Positions 26,470 to 35,932 of a stretch of 64,000 nt of DNA are shown here, one piece after another; within the stretch, counting starts at the first letter, position 1; every line of letters begins with the position of its first letter. Source of the stretch: Bermanella sp036960565 (GTDB lineage: Bacteria > Pseudomonadota > Gammaproteobacteria > Pseudomonadales > Oceanobacteraceae); contig JBALXQ010000036.1 in assembly GCA_036960565.1 (NCBI GenBank), positions 1 to 64,000 of the forward strand. Direction: 5' to 3'. The notes under the pieces were generated by a model that was not told the origin of the DNA, did no database searches, and worked only from the letters and a program-made list of their open reading frames with translations. The position numbers were made by a program, and so were the translations under genes.

Positions 26470-29400
26470 TTACCGTCTTCTATATAAAAGCGGGAATAGC
26501 AACAACAGATAAAAATACAATGAACCTGAAGCGTCTACTTCACGGTTTTCTGCTTCATCTCCAAGGCCGTCGCCATCACTATCTGACCTTTCCTCTGGAT
26601 CTGTTGGGAAAGCATCTTCATTATCCAATACGCCATCACCGTCGGTGTCACCATAAGCGATTGTAAGCGTAAAACTTTCTTCAGTACTTAAATTAGGCAA
26701 GCCGTTATCAGTGACAACTAATGAAATATCGTAATCACCAGGTGTAATATTTGAGGGATCTATTTGTGCTACTCGCTCCGTTTGGTTATTTATATCGAGT
26801 GAACTTAAATCCCAGTTGTAGCTGTGAGTATCACTTTCATTATTATCCGATACCAAGGCAGTTAGAGTAATACTGCCTCCTATATTGGTGGGGCTATCAG
26901 TTACTAATTCATTTTGTTCCTGCGTATAACTGATTTCAGGTTCTTCATTGAAGTCAGCCACTGAGATTACGTGAGTATTGTTGTTTTCATCGATAGTCCA
27001 ACTCTCATTACCAGCTTCACTATTAAAGGTATCTATTATTGATAGCTCTAAAAACTCAGTATTTTCTTGTGAATCATCATCTATAAACTCCAACTGAATA
27101 CTGGCTTCGGTCTCGCCATTGGCAAAGGTGACGATGAGGTTCTGGCTAATATTTTCATTAACATCGTTGTTGGTAATATCACCACCGCTTAATTCAATAT
27201 TCACTATTAAAGGGTACTCAGGAGAGGCACCATTTAAGCTCAGAGAAACTTGCGCAGTTTGGCTTTCACCTAACGCCTGCCCCGATAATTCAAATGCAAT
27301 ACTTGGATAAACCCAGATATCTTGAGTTAAGACAGCTGTGTTACCCGCTACATCGCTCGCCTGCCATTCAATTGTATAGGCGCCTGGAGCAAGACTGGCT
27401 TCCATTTGACCTGAGCCATTAGCACTTAAAGCCACGCTATCAATACTGGCGCTGAGCGCTGCTGTGTCATTACCATAAAAATCATCGTATAGATCACTGA
27501 CTTCAGGGTTGGCAAAAATTACAGTGGTTAAATCTGAGGTGGACTCCGAGGTAATGGTATCCAATGTTTCATTGCGGAATACAGGGGCACCACTGTCACC
27601 ATTGTTTTGAGAGTCGGTATCATCTGTAACACCGTCGTTATCAATGTCGTTTAATGAGGGATCAGGGTTTACCCCGTTTGGGTTATCGCCTAAATTATCG
27701 TGATCGCTGTCAGCCCACTGGGTGACTTCATTTGGATAAGCATCTTCATTATCCAAGACACCATCACCGTCACTATCGCCAAAGGCAATGGTTAGAGTAA
27801 AGTTTTCTTCCGTGCTTAGGATGGGCAAGCCATTATCGGTTACCGTCAGAGATATATCATAATCTCCAGGAGTTACTACAGAAGGATCTACTTCCACATT
27901 TTGGGATGTTTGATTTTCCAGCCCTAATGAGCTGATATCCCAAATGTAGGTGTGAGTATTTGCCGTGTCGCTATCAATCACTGTGGAAGATAAAGTTATG
28001 GTACCGGCGATATTAGTTGGCGTTTGTGTTTCGCTACCGTCTTGCTCTATTAAGTAACTAACCTCTGGAGCATGGTTAAGGTTCGCAACATTGATAGTGT
28101 GAATATTATTTTCGCTATTTATCGTCCAGCTTTCGCTGCCTTCAGCGCTATCGAAGGTATCGAGTATAGTTAGTTGTAGGATTTCGCTATCTTCTCGAGA
28201 GTTATCATCTATAAATTCAAACTCAACAACTGCTTGGGTTTCACCATCATTAAAAGTAACGGTAAGAGGATCGTTAATACCTCCTAGAACATCCGCACCT
28301 TCAATAGTACCGCCTAGTTCGAGAGTTACTTCCAGCGGGTATTCTGGTGAGGTACCACTCAAATTTATTGTAATTTGGGCTGTTTGAGTTTCTCCCACTT
28401 CTTGTGTAGCACTTTGAAAAGCAATGCTGGGGTAAACCCATACGTTTTGATCAATAGTACTGCTGTTCAGTGCAATATCGGTGGCCTGCCATGCAATGGT
28501 ATGAGCTCCGCTCACTAGGCTAATCTGATATTGCCCTTCATCATTTTCAGTTAATGCTTCACCGTTAACGCTACCCGTTATTGTGGGTGTGGTATTGCTG
28601 GTAAATGCATCATAAGCATCAGAGGCTTGCGGGGCGGTCACGCTAACCAGAGTTAAATCACCACTGGTTTCAAGAGTAGTGGTGGCTAGGCTCTCTTCGA
28701 TAAAACTTGGTAGGCCATGATCAATATCATTGTCAAAATTGAAATCATTCTCTGGGTCATTGTCAGGATCGTTGTCGTCGGTAACGCCATCGTTATCTAT
28801 GTCATTTAAAGAAGGGTCGGGGTCATTGCCGTCCTGATTGTCTCCAAGGGTATCGCGATCACTATCTTCCCATTGGCTTACTTCCTCTGGGAATGCATCG
28901 CGATAATTTAAATAGCCGTCCGTGTCAGTATCATCACCTAAGCCAATATTTAATTCGAAACGTTGAAACTTATTGGCAAATAGGGTGAAGAGATGAGTGC
29001 TAGTGTTGTCTGTATCTTCTGGGTCTGTAACCAGAGCCATCAGTTGCGCGCTGCTGGTGTCGGCATTGCCAAGGTCGGTGCTGGCTAATTCATACAAGTT
29101 GTAGCCGTAGTCCTGTATGTCTTCATCATATTCTACTACCCAGCTCATGAGGGATTGTTCGCATACGCCAAAAGCAACGTCTATATTATTACTAATACGT
29201 ACGCTATAAACGGCTGTTAATTCAGATGAACAAGCAAAGCTTGTTGCAAGTATATCGAAATCTTTGGGTTCAATTAGATGCAGCATTCCTGCTGAATCTG
29301 TAGCTAATGCGTATTGATAGTCTCGATTTTCTAAAGTAATTGGGGTGAAGTTATTAAGGTCTAGGTTGCTTAGGTTATAAAAGCTGGATTCATTTGCCTC

Positions 29401-31215
29401 TGCATTAGCATTATAAGAAGCAAGCTGACTGTGCAGGCCTAGTATCTCAGGTTTATCGTCGCCCTTAATATTAGAAGCGATCAAGGTTTTAAACTCAGTG
29501 TCACCAGAGCCTGGGGAAAACCAAGTGGTGTTACTGGTGGTATTGTCATAATAAAAATGAACGCCGATGCCTGCCCCACCATCACTGATGTCTTCGCCTG
29601 TGGCGACGATATCGGCGCTAGACTCCAGGTTTATATCCCCAATGTATAAAGCGCTCACAGAAGCTAGGGTAGGGGTACTAATAAATCCATAGTCAGTGCC
29701 ATCTAAATAAGATGACATAACAATTCCAGCAGTATCATCATAAACTGCAGCGCCACCGGCGTGTAGTTCATCTATGCCATCGTCATCTAAATCGAATGAG
29801 GTTAGTGAGTTTACCGAGACGATTTCATTATCGTCAAAATTAGGCTCAATAATGGATGAAAAACTTAAGTCTATGGCTGATAAAAATTTGTAAGCGTATT
29901 CATAAATATTATCACCTAGGCTAATTTGTTCTATTTGCACGAGACCATGGTTATCTAAACTATCGCCATCAGTGGTTCTTACTAAGACATCAAAACTACG
30001 AGCATGGCTGCTATAGATGCCACTCCAATCAGTGGATAAATCACTTTCATCTAGGCGAGTAAATAGGTTCGCCGTTGGGCTAATCACCTCAGCGTTAGAG
30101 GTAAATAAGGAAAAATTTCCTTCTACTCCATCGGTTAGGGTCGTAGCTAGACGTTTAATAGTGAGGGCGTTTAAATAGGGAGAAGTATGAGACGTGTCGG
30201 TAATGTGACTGTCGTTGTCTGTATCCCAAGATACCCGTTTTATAATGGCAGCATGGGGCTCTTCTTCTGTATAAACATAGTCGAAAATAATTTCCATATT
30301 TTCATCAGCATTGCTATCAGTCACATAAAAGTTGCCCGTGGCATCTTGTAAGCCTGATATAAATACCCAAGAGCCAATACCAGCAGGGGAAAATGACTGA
30401 ACTTGATCGGTGCGTCCCTGTGACAGAATCTCAGCAGCAGCATCATCATCTATGTTGGCGATGAGAAAGTTATCACCAAAGACATCTGAACTTAAATTAG
30501 TTTTAGCAAGCCAATCACTACCATCAAAGGTGTAATACAGCCCTGATGCTAAGACCAATTCTTGATCGTAAACACCTGGGTTATCTATAACTTCGTCGTA
30601 ATCAATATTTCCCGTTTGGCAATAGCCGCCATCTTGAAGGGTTGATATTAGTTCATCATCACCAAGAATATGAATGAGTTCTTCAGTGCATAATACCGTG
30701 TAATTATTTTGATCAACCCCTTTAATATTGACGATGGCTTGAATGTCACCGTCAAAGTTTACATCGGCTATATCTTCATGAGTTAGGCTGCTTAAAAGTG
30801 TCTGTTCTTCTGTAATGATATGTTCATCAGCTTCAGCATTATTAGTGAAGGTAATTGTGGTTAGCTGGCCTTCAGCTTGGCCGAGTAATAGTTCGTTATG
30901 GGATACTTGGTAGGAAGAAAGGTAGTTATTATCACTGGATTGTAAATTACCGCTGTTCATGATTTTATAATCAGTGCCGTCCCAGTCTAATAATATCCAG
31001 TGGTCATTTGCACTATTGATGTTACTTGAAGCGGTGGCAAATATTTCAAGGTCATCATCACCATCGGCTTGCACTGAATACAAAGCCGCTTCACCAATTC
31101 GCCCTGCTAGGGTGATGGCACTGGCGGCTTCTCGCTCGATAATTTGATCATCAACAGCAGCATGAGCGCTGACAGCAAGCAGCAGAAGGCTGATGCAACC
31201 TAATCCTTTAGACAT
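26470..31215 (-). CDS. Giant secreted repeat protein with Calx-beta-like domains and C-terminal sorting tail
   Basis: Protein of 1581 residues with a signal peptide (about 1-19, ending AHA|AV). Residues about 20-750 contain Asp-rich FG-GAP/VCBS-like blades (DVNFDGDIQ, DLDDDGIDELHAGG). From about 757 come two tandem copies of a 376-residue module: a thrombospondin type-3-like calcium-binding segment (DIDNDGVTDD), an Ig/Calx-beta-like part and a PKD-like domain. The copies are offset by exactly 1128 bp in DNA. The C-terminus GSLYFYLLLLFPLLYRRR has the polar-hydrophobic-Arg build of GlyGly-CTERM-like sorting signals, though only one Gly is present. A cell-surface adhesion or binding role is inferred; no catalytic motif is seen. 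Confidence 0.8.
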   Translation of the reverse strand: MSKGLGCISLLLLAVSAHAAVDDQIIEREAASAITLAGRIGEAALYSVQADGDDDLEIFATASSNINSANDHWILLDWDGTDYKIMNSGNLQSSDNNYLSSYQVSHNELLLGQAEGQLTTITFTNNAEADEHIITEEQTLLSSLTHEDIADVNFDGDIQAIVNIKGVDQNNYTVLCTEELIHILGDDELISTLQDGGYCQTGNIDYDEVIDNPGVYDQELVLASGLYYTFDGSDWLAKTNLSSDVFGDNFLIANIDDDAAAEILSQGRTDQVQSFSPAGIGSWVFISGLQDATGNFYVTDSNADENMEIIFDYVYTEEEPHAAIIKRVSWDTDNDSHITDTSHTSPYLNALTIKRLATTLTDGVEGNFSLFTSNAEVISPTANLFTRLDESDLSTDWSGIYSSHARSFDVLVRTTDGDSLDNHGLVQIEQISLGDNIYEYAYKFLSAIDLSFSSIIEPNFDDNEIVSVNSLTSFDLDDDGIDELHAGGAAVYDDTAGIVMSSYLDGTDYGFISTPTLASVSALYIGDINLESSADIVATGEDISDGGAGIGVHFYYDNTTSNTTWFSPGSGDTEFKTLIASNIKGDDKPEILGLHSQLASYNANAEANESSFYNLSNLDLNNFTPITLENRDYQYALATDSAGMLHLIEPKDFDILATSFACSSELTAVYSVRISNNIDVAFGVCEQSLMSWVVEYDEDIQDYGYNLYELASTDLGNADTSSAQLMALVTDPEDTDNTSTHLFTLFANKFQRFELNIGLGDDTDTDGYLNYRDAFPEEVSQWEDSDRDTLGDNQDGNDPDPSLNDIDNDGVTDDNDPDNDPENDFNFDNDIDHGLPSFIEESLATTTLETSGDLTLVSVTAPQASDAYDAFTSNTTPTITGSVNGEALTENDEGQYQISLVSGAHTIAWQATDIALNSSTIDQNVWVYPSIAFQSATQEVGETQTAQITINLSGTSPEYPLEVTLELGGTIEGADVLGGINDPLTVTFNDGETQAVVEFEFIDDNSREDSEILQLTILDTFDSAEGSESWTINSENNIHTINVANLNHAPEVSYLIEQDGSETQTPTNIAGTITLSSTVIDSDTANTHTYIWDISSLGLENQTSQNVEVDPSVVTPGDYDISLTVTDNGLPILSTEENFTLTIAFGDSDGDGVLDNEDAYPNEVTQWADSDHDNLGDNPNGVNPDPSLNDIDNDGVTDDTDSQNNGDSGAPVFRNETLDTITSESTSDLTTVIFANPEVSDLYDDFYGNDTAALSASIDSVALSANGSGQMEASLAPGAYTIEWQASDVAGNTAVLTQDIWVYPSIAFELSGQALGESQTAQVSLSLNGASPEYPLIVNIELSGGDITNNDVNENISQNLIVTFANGETEASIQLEFIDDDSQENTEFLELSIIDTFNSEAGNESWTIDENNNTHVISVADFNEEPEISYTQEQNELVTDSPTNIGGSITLTALVSDNNESDTHSYNWDLSSLDINNQTERVAQIDPSNITPGDYDISLVVTDNGLPNLSTEESFTLTIAYGDTDGDGVLDNEDAFPTDPEERSDSDGDGLGDEAENREVDASGSLYFYLLLLFPLLYRRR

Positions 31216-31270
31216 TGAAGTATTCCTTATAACTTTAATGTCTGAATTCTATAGTTGTCGCAGGGTTACC

Positions 31271-31300
31271 ACAAATTAATTTCGGACAAAATTAATTTGT
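31271..31300. promoter_or_regulatory. Perfect inverted repeat upstream of the giant protein gene
   Basis: ACAAATTAATTT (31271-31282), a 6-base spacer CGGACA, then AAATTAATTTGT (31289-31300) form a perfect 12-bp inverted repeat. It lies 56-85 bp upstream of the start codon of the 1581-residue protein. It may be an operator; an AT-rich terminator of gmhB is the alternative, but no T-run follows on the minus strand. Confidence 0.55.
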
Positions 31301-31367
31301 AGCAAGTTTTTAAGTAAGTAATGGCTATTTACCCCTGTGCTTTGCCTATCTAGTTTTAAAAATTGAA

Positions 31368-31916
31368 TTATTCGCCCAAAATATAAGCAACAAAAGCTTT
31401 TAGGTTTCCAAATACAGGTACATCTTTTAGGCTTTCGCCTTTATCTAATGTGCGTCGCCCTTTTCCTGTTAATACTAATATAGGTTTTAACCCAGCTGCA
31501 CTACCAGCTTGTAGGTCACGTAAAGAATCTCCCACCATATAACAATCTTTAGCGCTTATATTTAAGGCTGTTTCAATTTGATGAATTAAACCTGGCAAGG
31601 GTTTACGGCAATCACACATGTCTTCAGATATATGTGGACAGTAGGCGATGTAATTAATTTTAGCGCCAGCTTCTGTCGCCAGTTTATTCATTTTACGATG
31701 CATGTCATTTAGGGTTTCTAGAGTGAAATAGCCCCGCGCAATACCAGATTGGTTGGTGGCAATGGCAATTTGATAGCCTGCCTTTGTTAGCATGGCCATG
31801 GCCTCTATAGAACCTTCAAGCGGGATCCATTCGTCAACGGTTTTTATATAGGCGTCACTGTCTTGATTAATTACACCGTCCCGATCCAATACAATTAATT
31901 TACTAGTTTGTGACAT
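31368..31916 (-). CDS. gmhB: D,D-heptose 1,7-bisphosphate phosphatase
   Basis: HAD-family phosphatase that removes the C7 phosphate in the ADP-heptose pathway for lipopolysaccharide core. It has 182 residues. Motif I is LDRDGVINQD at the N-terminus. The zinc-binding cysteine cluster is CPHISEDMCDCRKP near residue 93. MVGDSLRDLQAG gives motif IV. It follows glyS, as in pseudomonads (glyQ-glyS-gmhB order). Confidence 0.95.
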   Translation of the reverse strand: MSQTSKLIVLDRDGVINQDSDAYIKTVDEWIPLEGSIEAMAMLTKAGYQIAIATNQSGIARGYFTLETLNDMHRKMNKLATEAGAKINYIAYCPHISEDMCDCRKPLPGLIHQIETALNISAKDCYMVGDSLRDLQAGSAAGLKPILVLTGKGRRTLDKGESLKDVPVFGNLKAFVAYILGE

Positions 31917-31959
31917 CGTTAATCCTAATTGGATAAATTGAGTTTATTGAAGACAAAAT

Positions 31960-31983
31960 AAAAGGGAGCAAATGCTCCCTTTT
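31960..31983 (-). terminator. Terminator after glyS
   Basis: AAAAGGGAGCA (31960-31970) and TGCTCCCTTTT (31973-31983) form an 11-bp stem with a two-base spacer, so the real loop is slightly larger. It lies between glyS and gmhB, both on the minus strand, and is followed on that strand by TTTTATTTT. Confidence 0.8.
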
Positions 31984-32000
31984 TTATAGGCGTAAAATAA

Positions 32001-34082
32001 TTAAAGCAGTGAAATATCCGCTACTTTTAAGAACAAATTACGCAATTGGTTTAACAAGGCCAAGCGGTTTTGTTTAATGGCTTCATCGTCAGCCATAACC
32101 ATAACGTTATCGAAGAAATTATCGATGCTGCCACGTAGACTGGCCAAAGATAACAAGTACTCTTCATATTTTCCTTGCTCGAACAATGGTTGTGCTTCCA
32201 GTCCTTTAGATATTAGTTCTTTAGAAAGAGTTTTTTCAGCATCTTCTTGCAGCAACGCATCATCCACTTGAGGCGAATCCATGTGTGCTGAGTTCTTAGC
32301 AAGAATATTTGATACACGCTTATTGGCGGCTGCCAATGCCTCTGCACTGTCTAGCTTGTAAAAAGCATTTACCGCTTGTACGCGCAGGTTAATATCCTTT
32401 GGCCGGCTAATCCCTTTCGCGCGAACTGCTTGAAATACCACCGCTGGAATATTTTCGTCTTGATACCAGGCACTGAATCGATCCAGCATGTATTCGGTTA
32501 ACTTGGATTTGGTTTCGGCTTTTAATTCTAACGGCCAGTTATTATCCATGGCCCAGTCGATCAAATCAGACAAATCTAGGTTCAAGTCTTTTTCAACCAA
32601 TAAACGTAATACGCCAACAGATGCACGACGTAGAGCAAATGGATCTTTGCCTCCAGTTGGAATCTGGCCAAGTCCAAACAAACCTACCAAGCTGTCTAAA
32701 CGATCTGCTAGGGCTAACGCTAAACCCGTTACGCTTGAGGGTAAGTCGTCACCGGAAAACGCTGGCATATACTGTTCTTTCATGGCGTCGCAAACCTCTC
32801 GGTGCTCGCCATCATGTTGTGCATAATAAGAACCAGCCAGACCTTGCAGATCGGTGAATTCGTATACCATGTCGCTTAGCAAATCAGTTTTACAAAGCTT
32901 GGCTGCACGTTCCGCCAGTTTCACATCTCCGCCAATAGCGCCAGAAATCTTGGCGGTTAAATTCATTAAGCGCGCAGCCTTGTCTTTTAAAGTGCCCAGT
33001 TTTTGCACCCACAAAACAGTGTCTAGTTTTTCAAAGCGGCTTTCTAAAGTATTTTTGCGGTCTGTATCCCAGAAAAATTTAGCGTCGGCCAAACGTGGAC
33101 GAATTACTTTTTCGTTACCACTGATAACTTGCTGAGGATCTTTAGACTCTATGTTGCAGATGGTAATAAAGTTCGGCATTAATTTGCCGTTCTTATCTTC
33201 TATATGGAAATATTTTTGGTGCTCTTTCATGGAAGAGATAAGTGCTTCTGACGGCACATCCAGAAATAATTCATCAAACTTACCGGCCAGAGCAGTAGGC
33301 CATTCATTAAGTGAGGTTACTTCATCTAGCAAGTCTTCATCAATTACTGCAACGCCACCCAGTTTCTCGCCTTCAGCTTGAACCTGCGTGCGAATCATTT
33401 CCTTACGTACTTCATAATCGGCCAACACCTTACCCTGATCTTTTAAGATGCCTTCATAAGCAGCTGGGCTGGTAATGGCAATTTCACGGTTGGCGTGGAA
33501 TCTGTGTCCCTTAGTGAAGAAGTTAGATTTAACACCCAATATATCTGCTTCAATAACCTTGTTATCAAGCAACATTACAATCCAGTGAACCGGGCGCACA
33601 AATTCAATGCGGCTTGAGCCCCAACGCATGCGTTTAGCGATAGGCAATTTTGCCAAGGCTTCGCTTACTGCTACTGGCAATTCAGTTTGAGCACTGGCGC
33701 CTTCTACTTCTTGTGCGTAATGAAGGCGCTCGCCTTTTTCATCTGTGATGCGACCCACTTGTTCAAAATCAATGCCATTGGCGCGGGCAAAACCTTGTGC
33801 AGCTTTGGTTGGTTTGCCATCGTTATCAAAGGCGACGTTGGCATACGGGCCCAACTTCTCAACCTTGCTGGCGGCACCTGTTGCTTGTAAGCCGTGAATA
33901 CGTAGGGCTAAACGACGAGGGGCGGCAAACAATTTACTGCTTTCGAACTTTAGTTCTTTATCGTTTAAGTGGTTTTCAATGCCTTTCTGAAATGCATTGG
34001 CCAAGTTTTTAAGAGCTTTTGGTGGTAGCTCTTCGGTGCCGATTTCAACTAAAAAATCCCGAGTATCTGTGTTAGTGCTCAT
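32001..34082 (-). CDS. glyS: Glycyl-tRNA synthetase beta subunit
   Basis: Beta subunit of the alpha2beta2 glycyl-tRNA synthetase, which provides tRNA recognition. It has 693 residues. The N-terminus RDFLVEIGTEELPPKAL and the central MRWGSSRIEFVRPVHWIV are the family hallmarks. The C-terminal half contains an HD-like helical part and the DALR-like anticodon-binding domain, ending LRNLFLKVADISLL. Its start codon overlaps the glyQ stop by one base (TAATG), so the two are translationally coupled. Confidence 0.97.
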   Translation of the reverse strand: MSTNTDTRDFLVEIGTEELPPKALKNLANAFQKGIENHLNDKELKFESSKLFAAPRRLALRIHGLQATGAASKVEKLGPYANVAFDNDGKPTKAAQGFARANGIDFEQVGRITDEKGERLHYAQEVEGASAQTELPVAVSEALAKLPIAKRMRWGSSRIEFVRPVHWIVMLLDNKVIEADILGVKSNFFTKGHRFHANREIAITSPAAYEGILKDQGKVLADYEVRKEMIRTQVQAEGEKLGGVAVIDEDLLDEVTSLNEWPTALAGKFDELFLDVPSEALISSMKEHQKYFHIEDKNGKLMPNFITICNIESKDPQQVISGNEKVIRPRLADAKFFWDTDRKNTLESRFEKLDTVLWVQKLGTLKDKAARLMNLTAKISGAIGGDVKLAERAAKLCKTDLLSDMVYEFTDLQGLAGSYYAQHDGEHREVCDAMKEQYMPAFSGDDLPSSVTGLALALADRLDSLVGLFGLGQIPTGGKDPFALRRASVGVLRLLVEKDLNLDLSDLIDWAMDNNWPLELKAETKSKLTEYMLDRFSAWYQDENIPAVVFQAVRAKGISRPKDINLRVQAVNAFYKLDSAEALAAANKRVSNILAKNSAHMDSPQVDDALLQEDAEKTLSKELISKGLEAQPLFEQGKYEEYLLSLASLRGSIDNFFDNVMVMADDEAIKQNRLALLNQLRNLFLKVADISLL

Positions 34083-35116
34083 TATTTAGTTTCCTTGTTC
34101 TTGGCTTTCTTGGCAGCTTTAGCAGCCTTTTTGGCGGCAGCTGCTTCAGCGGCTTTTTCTTCGGCTGCGGCTTGAGCCAATACTTCTTCACGCAGATCTG
34201 CCGGTGCCATAGGGAATTTTAAGGCACGGCGGCTTTCAAAATAAGCTTGGGCAACACTTCTTGATAAAGTACGTACGCGTAAGATATAGCCTTGGCGTTC
34301 GGTAACAGAGATAGCGTGACGGGCATCCAGCATGTTGAATGCGTGAGATGCTTTCAATACTTTTTCGTAGGCTGGAAGTGGTAGGCCTGCTTCAATTAAG
34401 CGGGCACAATCTTTTTCGTGCTGGTCAAACGCGCTGAAAAGGAAATCCACATCAGCATGCTCAAAATTGTAAGCCGATTGTTCCACTTCGTTTTGATGGA
34501 ATACATCGCCATAGGTCACTTTAGATCCGTCTGGTCCGTAGCACCAAACTAAATCAAAAATACTGTCTACTTCTTGTAGGTACATGGCAATACGTTCAAG
34601 GCCGTAAGTGATTTCGCCGGTTACTGGGTAACATTCAAGGCCGCCTACTTGTTGGAAGTAGGTGAACTGAGTTACTTCCATGCCGTTTAGCCATACTTCC
34701 CAACCCAATCCCCAAGCACCCAAGGTAGGTGATTCCCAGTTATCTTCCACAAAGCGTACATCGTGAACGCCGGTATCTATGCCGATCATTTTCAGGCTTT
34801 GCAGGTATTTATCTTGAATATCGATAGGGGATGGCTTCATGGCCACCTGAAACTGATAGTAGTGCTGTAGACGGTTAGGGTTTTCACCATAGCGTCCATC
34901 GGTAGGGCGACGACAAGGCTGCACATAAGCCGCGTTCCAGGTTTCAGGGCCAATGGCGCGCAGGAAGGTAGAGGTGTGAAATGTACCCGCGCCCACTTCC
35001 ATATCGATGGGCTGATTAATTACGCAGCCGTTTTTTGCCCAGAAATTTTGTAGAGCGGCAATGAGCCCCTGAAATGTTTTTACGTCGTATGTTTGATCTG
35101 ACACGGTGGCCGCCAA
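34082..35116 (-). CDS. glyQ: Glycyl-tRNA synthetase alpha subunit with Ala/Lys-rich tail
   Basis: Catalytic class II aminoacyl-tRNA synthetase subunit that activates glycine. It has 344 residues, longer than the roughly 303 of E. coli. The core covers KTFQGLIAALQNFWAKNGC near the start, the class II motif 2 region (AYVQPCRRPTDGRYGENPNR) and RHAISVTERQGYI. The extra length is a C-terminal low-complexity tail from about residue 312 composed of Ala, Glu and Lys (KKAAKAAKKAKNKETK at the end). The tail may contact RNA or GlyS, which is an inference from charge. Confidence 0.96.
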   Translation of the reverse strand: MAATVSDQTYDVKTFQGLIAALQNFWAKNGCVINQPIDMEVGAGTFHTSTFLRAIGPETWNAAYVQPCRRPTDGRYGENPNRLQHYYQFQVAMKPSPIDIQDKYLQSLKMIGIDTGVHDVRFVEDNWESPTLGAWGLGWEVWLNGMEVTQFTYFQQVGGLECYPVTGEITYGLERIAMYLQEVDSIFDLVWCYGPDGSKVTYGDVFHQNEVEQSAYNFEHADVDFLFSAFDQHEKDCARLIEAGLPLPAYEKVLKASHAFNMLDARHAISVTERQGYILRVRTLSRSVAQAYFESRRALKFPMAPADLREEVLAQAAAEEKAAEAAAAKKAAKAAKKAKNKETK

Positions 35117-35256
35117 TTATTAGTATTTATTAATAGTATTCGAAAGCGCCAGATTATACGGCGCTGAACAGAAGCTGACCAGTAGCCCAAGCCCCAATAA
35201 AGAGGCTTAAGCTAGGGATATATGCTGGAAACTCATAAATGATGAGCATTTGCCGC

Positions 35257-35907
35257 TTAAGGGAATATCAGTTGAACGCAGGCCCCTTGGGTGGGGTTGT
35301 TTTTAATGTGGATACTTCCGGTGTTGCCATTACGTTTATGGGCCATTAACGCCTGCTGAATTAAGTACAATCCCAAGCCATTTTTAGTGCCTTGAATAGT
35401 GAAAGTATCTTCATAAAGCTGCTTGTCTTTAAAGCCGGGACCATCGTCTTGTATATCGATTAACCAATGGCCATCGCTGAATTCCTGCACCGATACTTGC
35501 AGTTGGCTGGCACCAATCTGTTTAGCGTTCATGAAGCTATTGTGGAGTGCAATTTCAAGCAATTGTTCGTCATAAAAGCCATTGAAGTCTTTATCTATAT
35601 GGTGGGTTATTCTCATGCCATGCAGCTGGGTAAATTCATGAATAATTGGACTTAAGGTATCGAGCAGCCAGTGTTCATCTTCACACGGAGTAAATGCTTG
35701 GTTTTGAATTTTTAGTATGGAGAGAATTTCCAACAGTTTATGATTGAGTAATTGGCTATGTTGGTTCACGTTGGCAATATAGCTTTGGTATTGTTCCTTA
35801 TCTTTAAGCACCTCGTTTAAATCTTCTTGCGCGCTTAACAAAGCCTGCATCTGGTTTTTAATATCGTGTAATTCGGCACTGAGCAGGGTGTTATAATCGA
35901 ATGCCAT
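35257..35907 (-). CDS. Small cytosolic sensor histidine kinase
   Basis: Protein of 216 residues from the ATG at 35907. A longer reading to 36000 would overlap the upstream gene and lacks support. The possible phospho-acceptor is His14 in LHDIKNQMQ. The ATP-binding HATPase domain shows the N-box ALHNSFMNAK, G1 IDIQDDGPGF and G2 GTKNGLGLYLIQQ. No membrane segment or sensor domain is present, so its input must come from another protein. It lies 25 bp downstream of a response regulator gene and is very likely its cognate kinase or phosphatase. Confidence 0.85.
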   Translation of the reverse strand: MAFDYNTLLSAELHDIKNQMQALLSAQEDLNEVLKDKEQYQSYIANVNQHSQLLNHKLLEILSILKIQNQAFTPCEDEHWLLDTLSPIIHEFTQLHGMRITHHIDKDFNGFYDEQLLEIALHNSFMNAKQIGASQLQVSVQEFSDGHWLIDIQDDGPGFKDKQLYEDTFTIQGTKNGLGLYLIQQALMAHKRNGNTGSIHIKNNPTQGACVQLIFP

Positions 35908-35932
35908 GATTAAACTATCTCTAATTTGGGAG

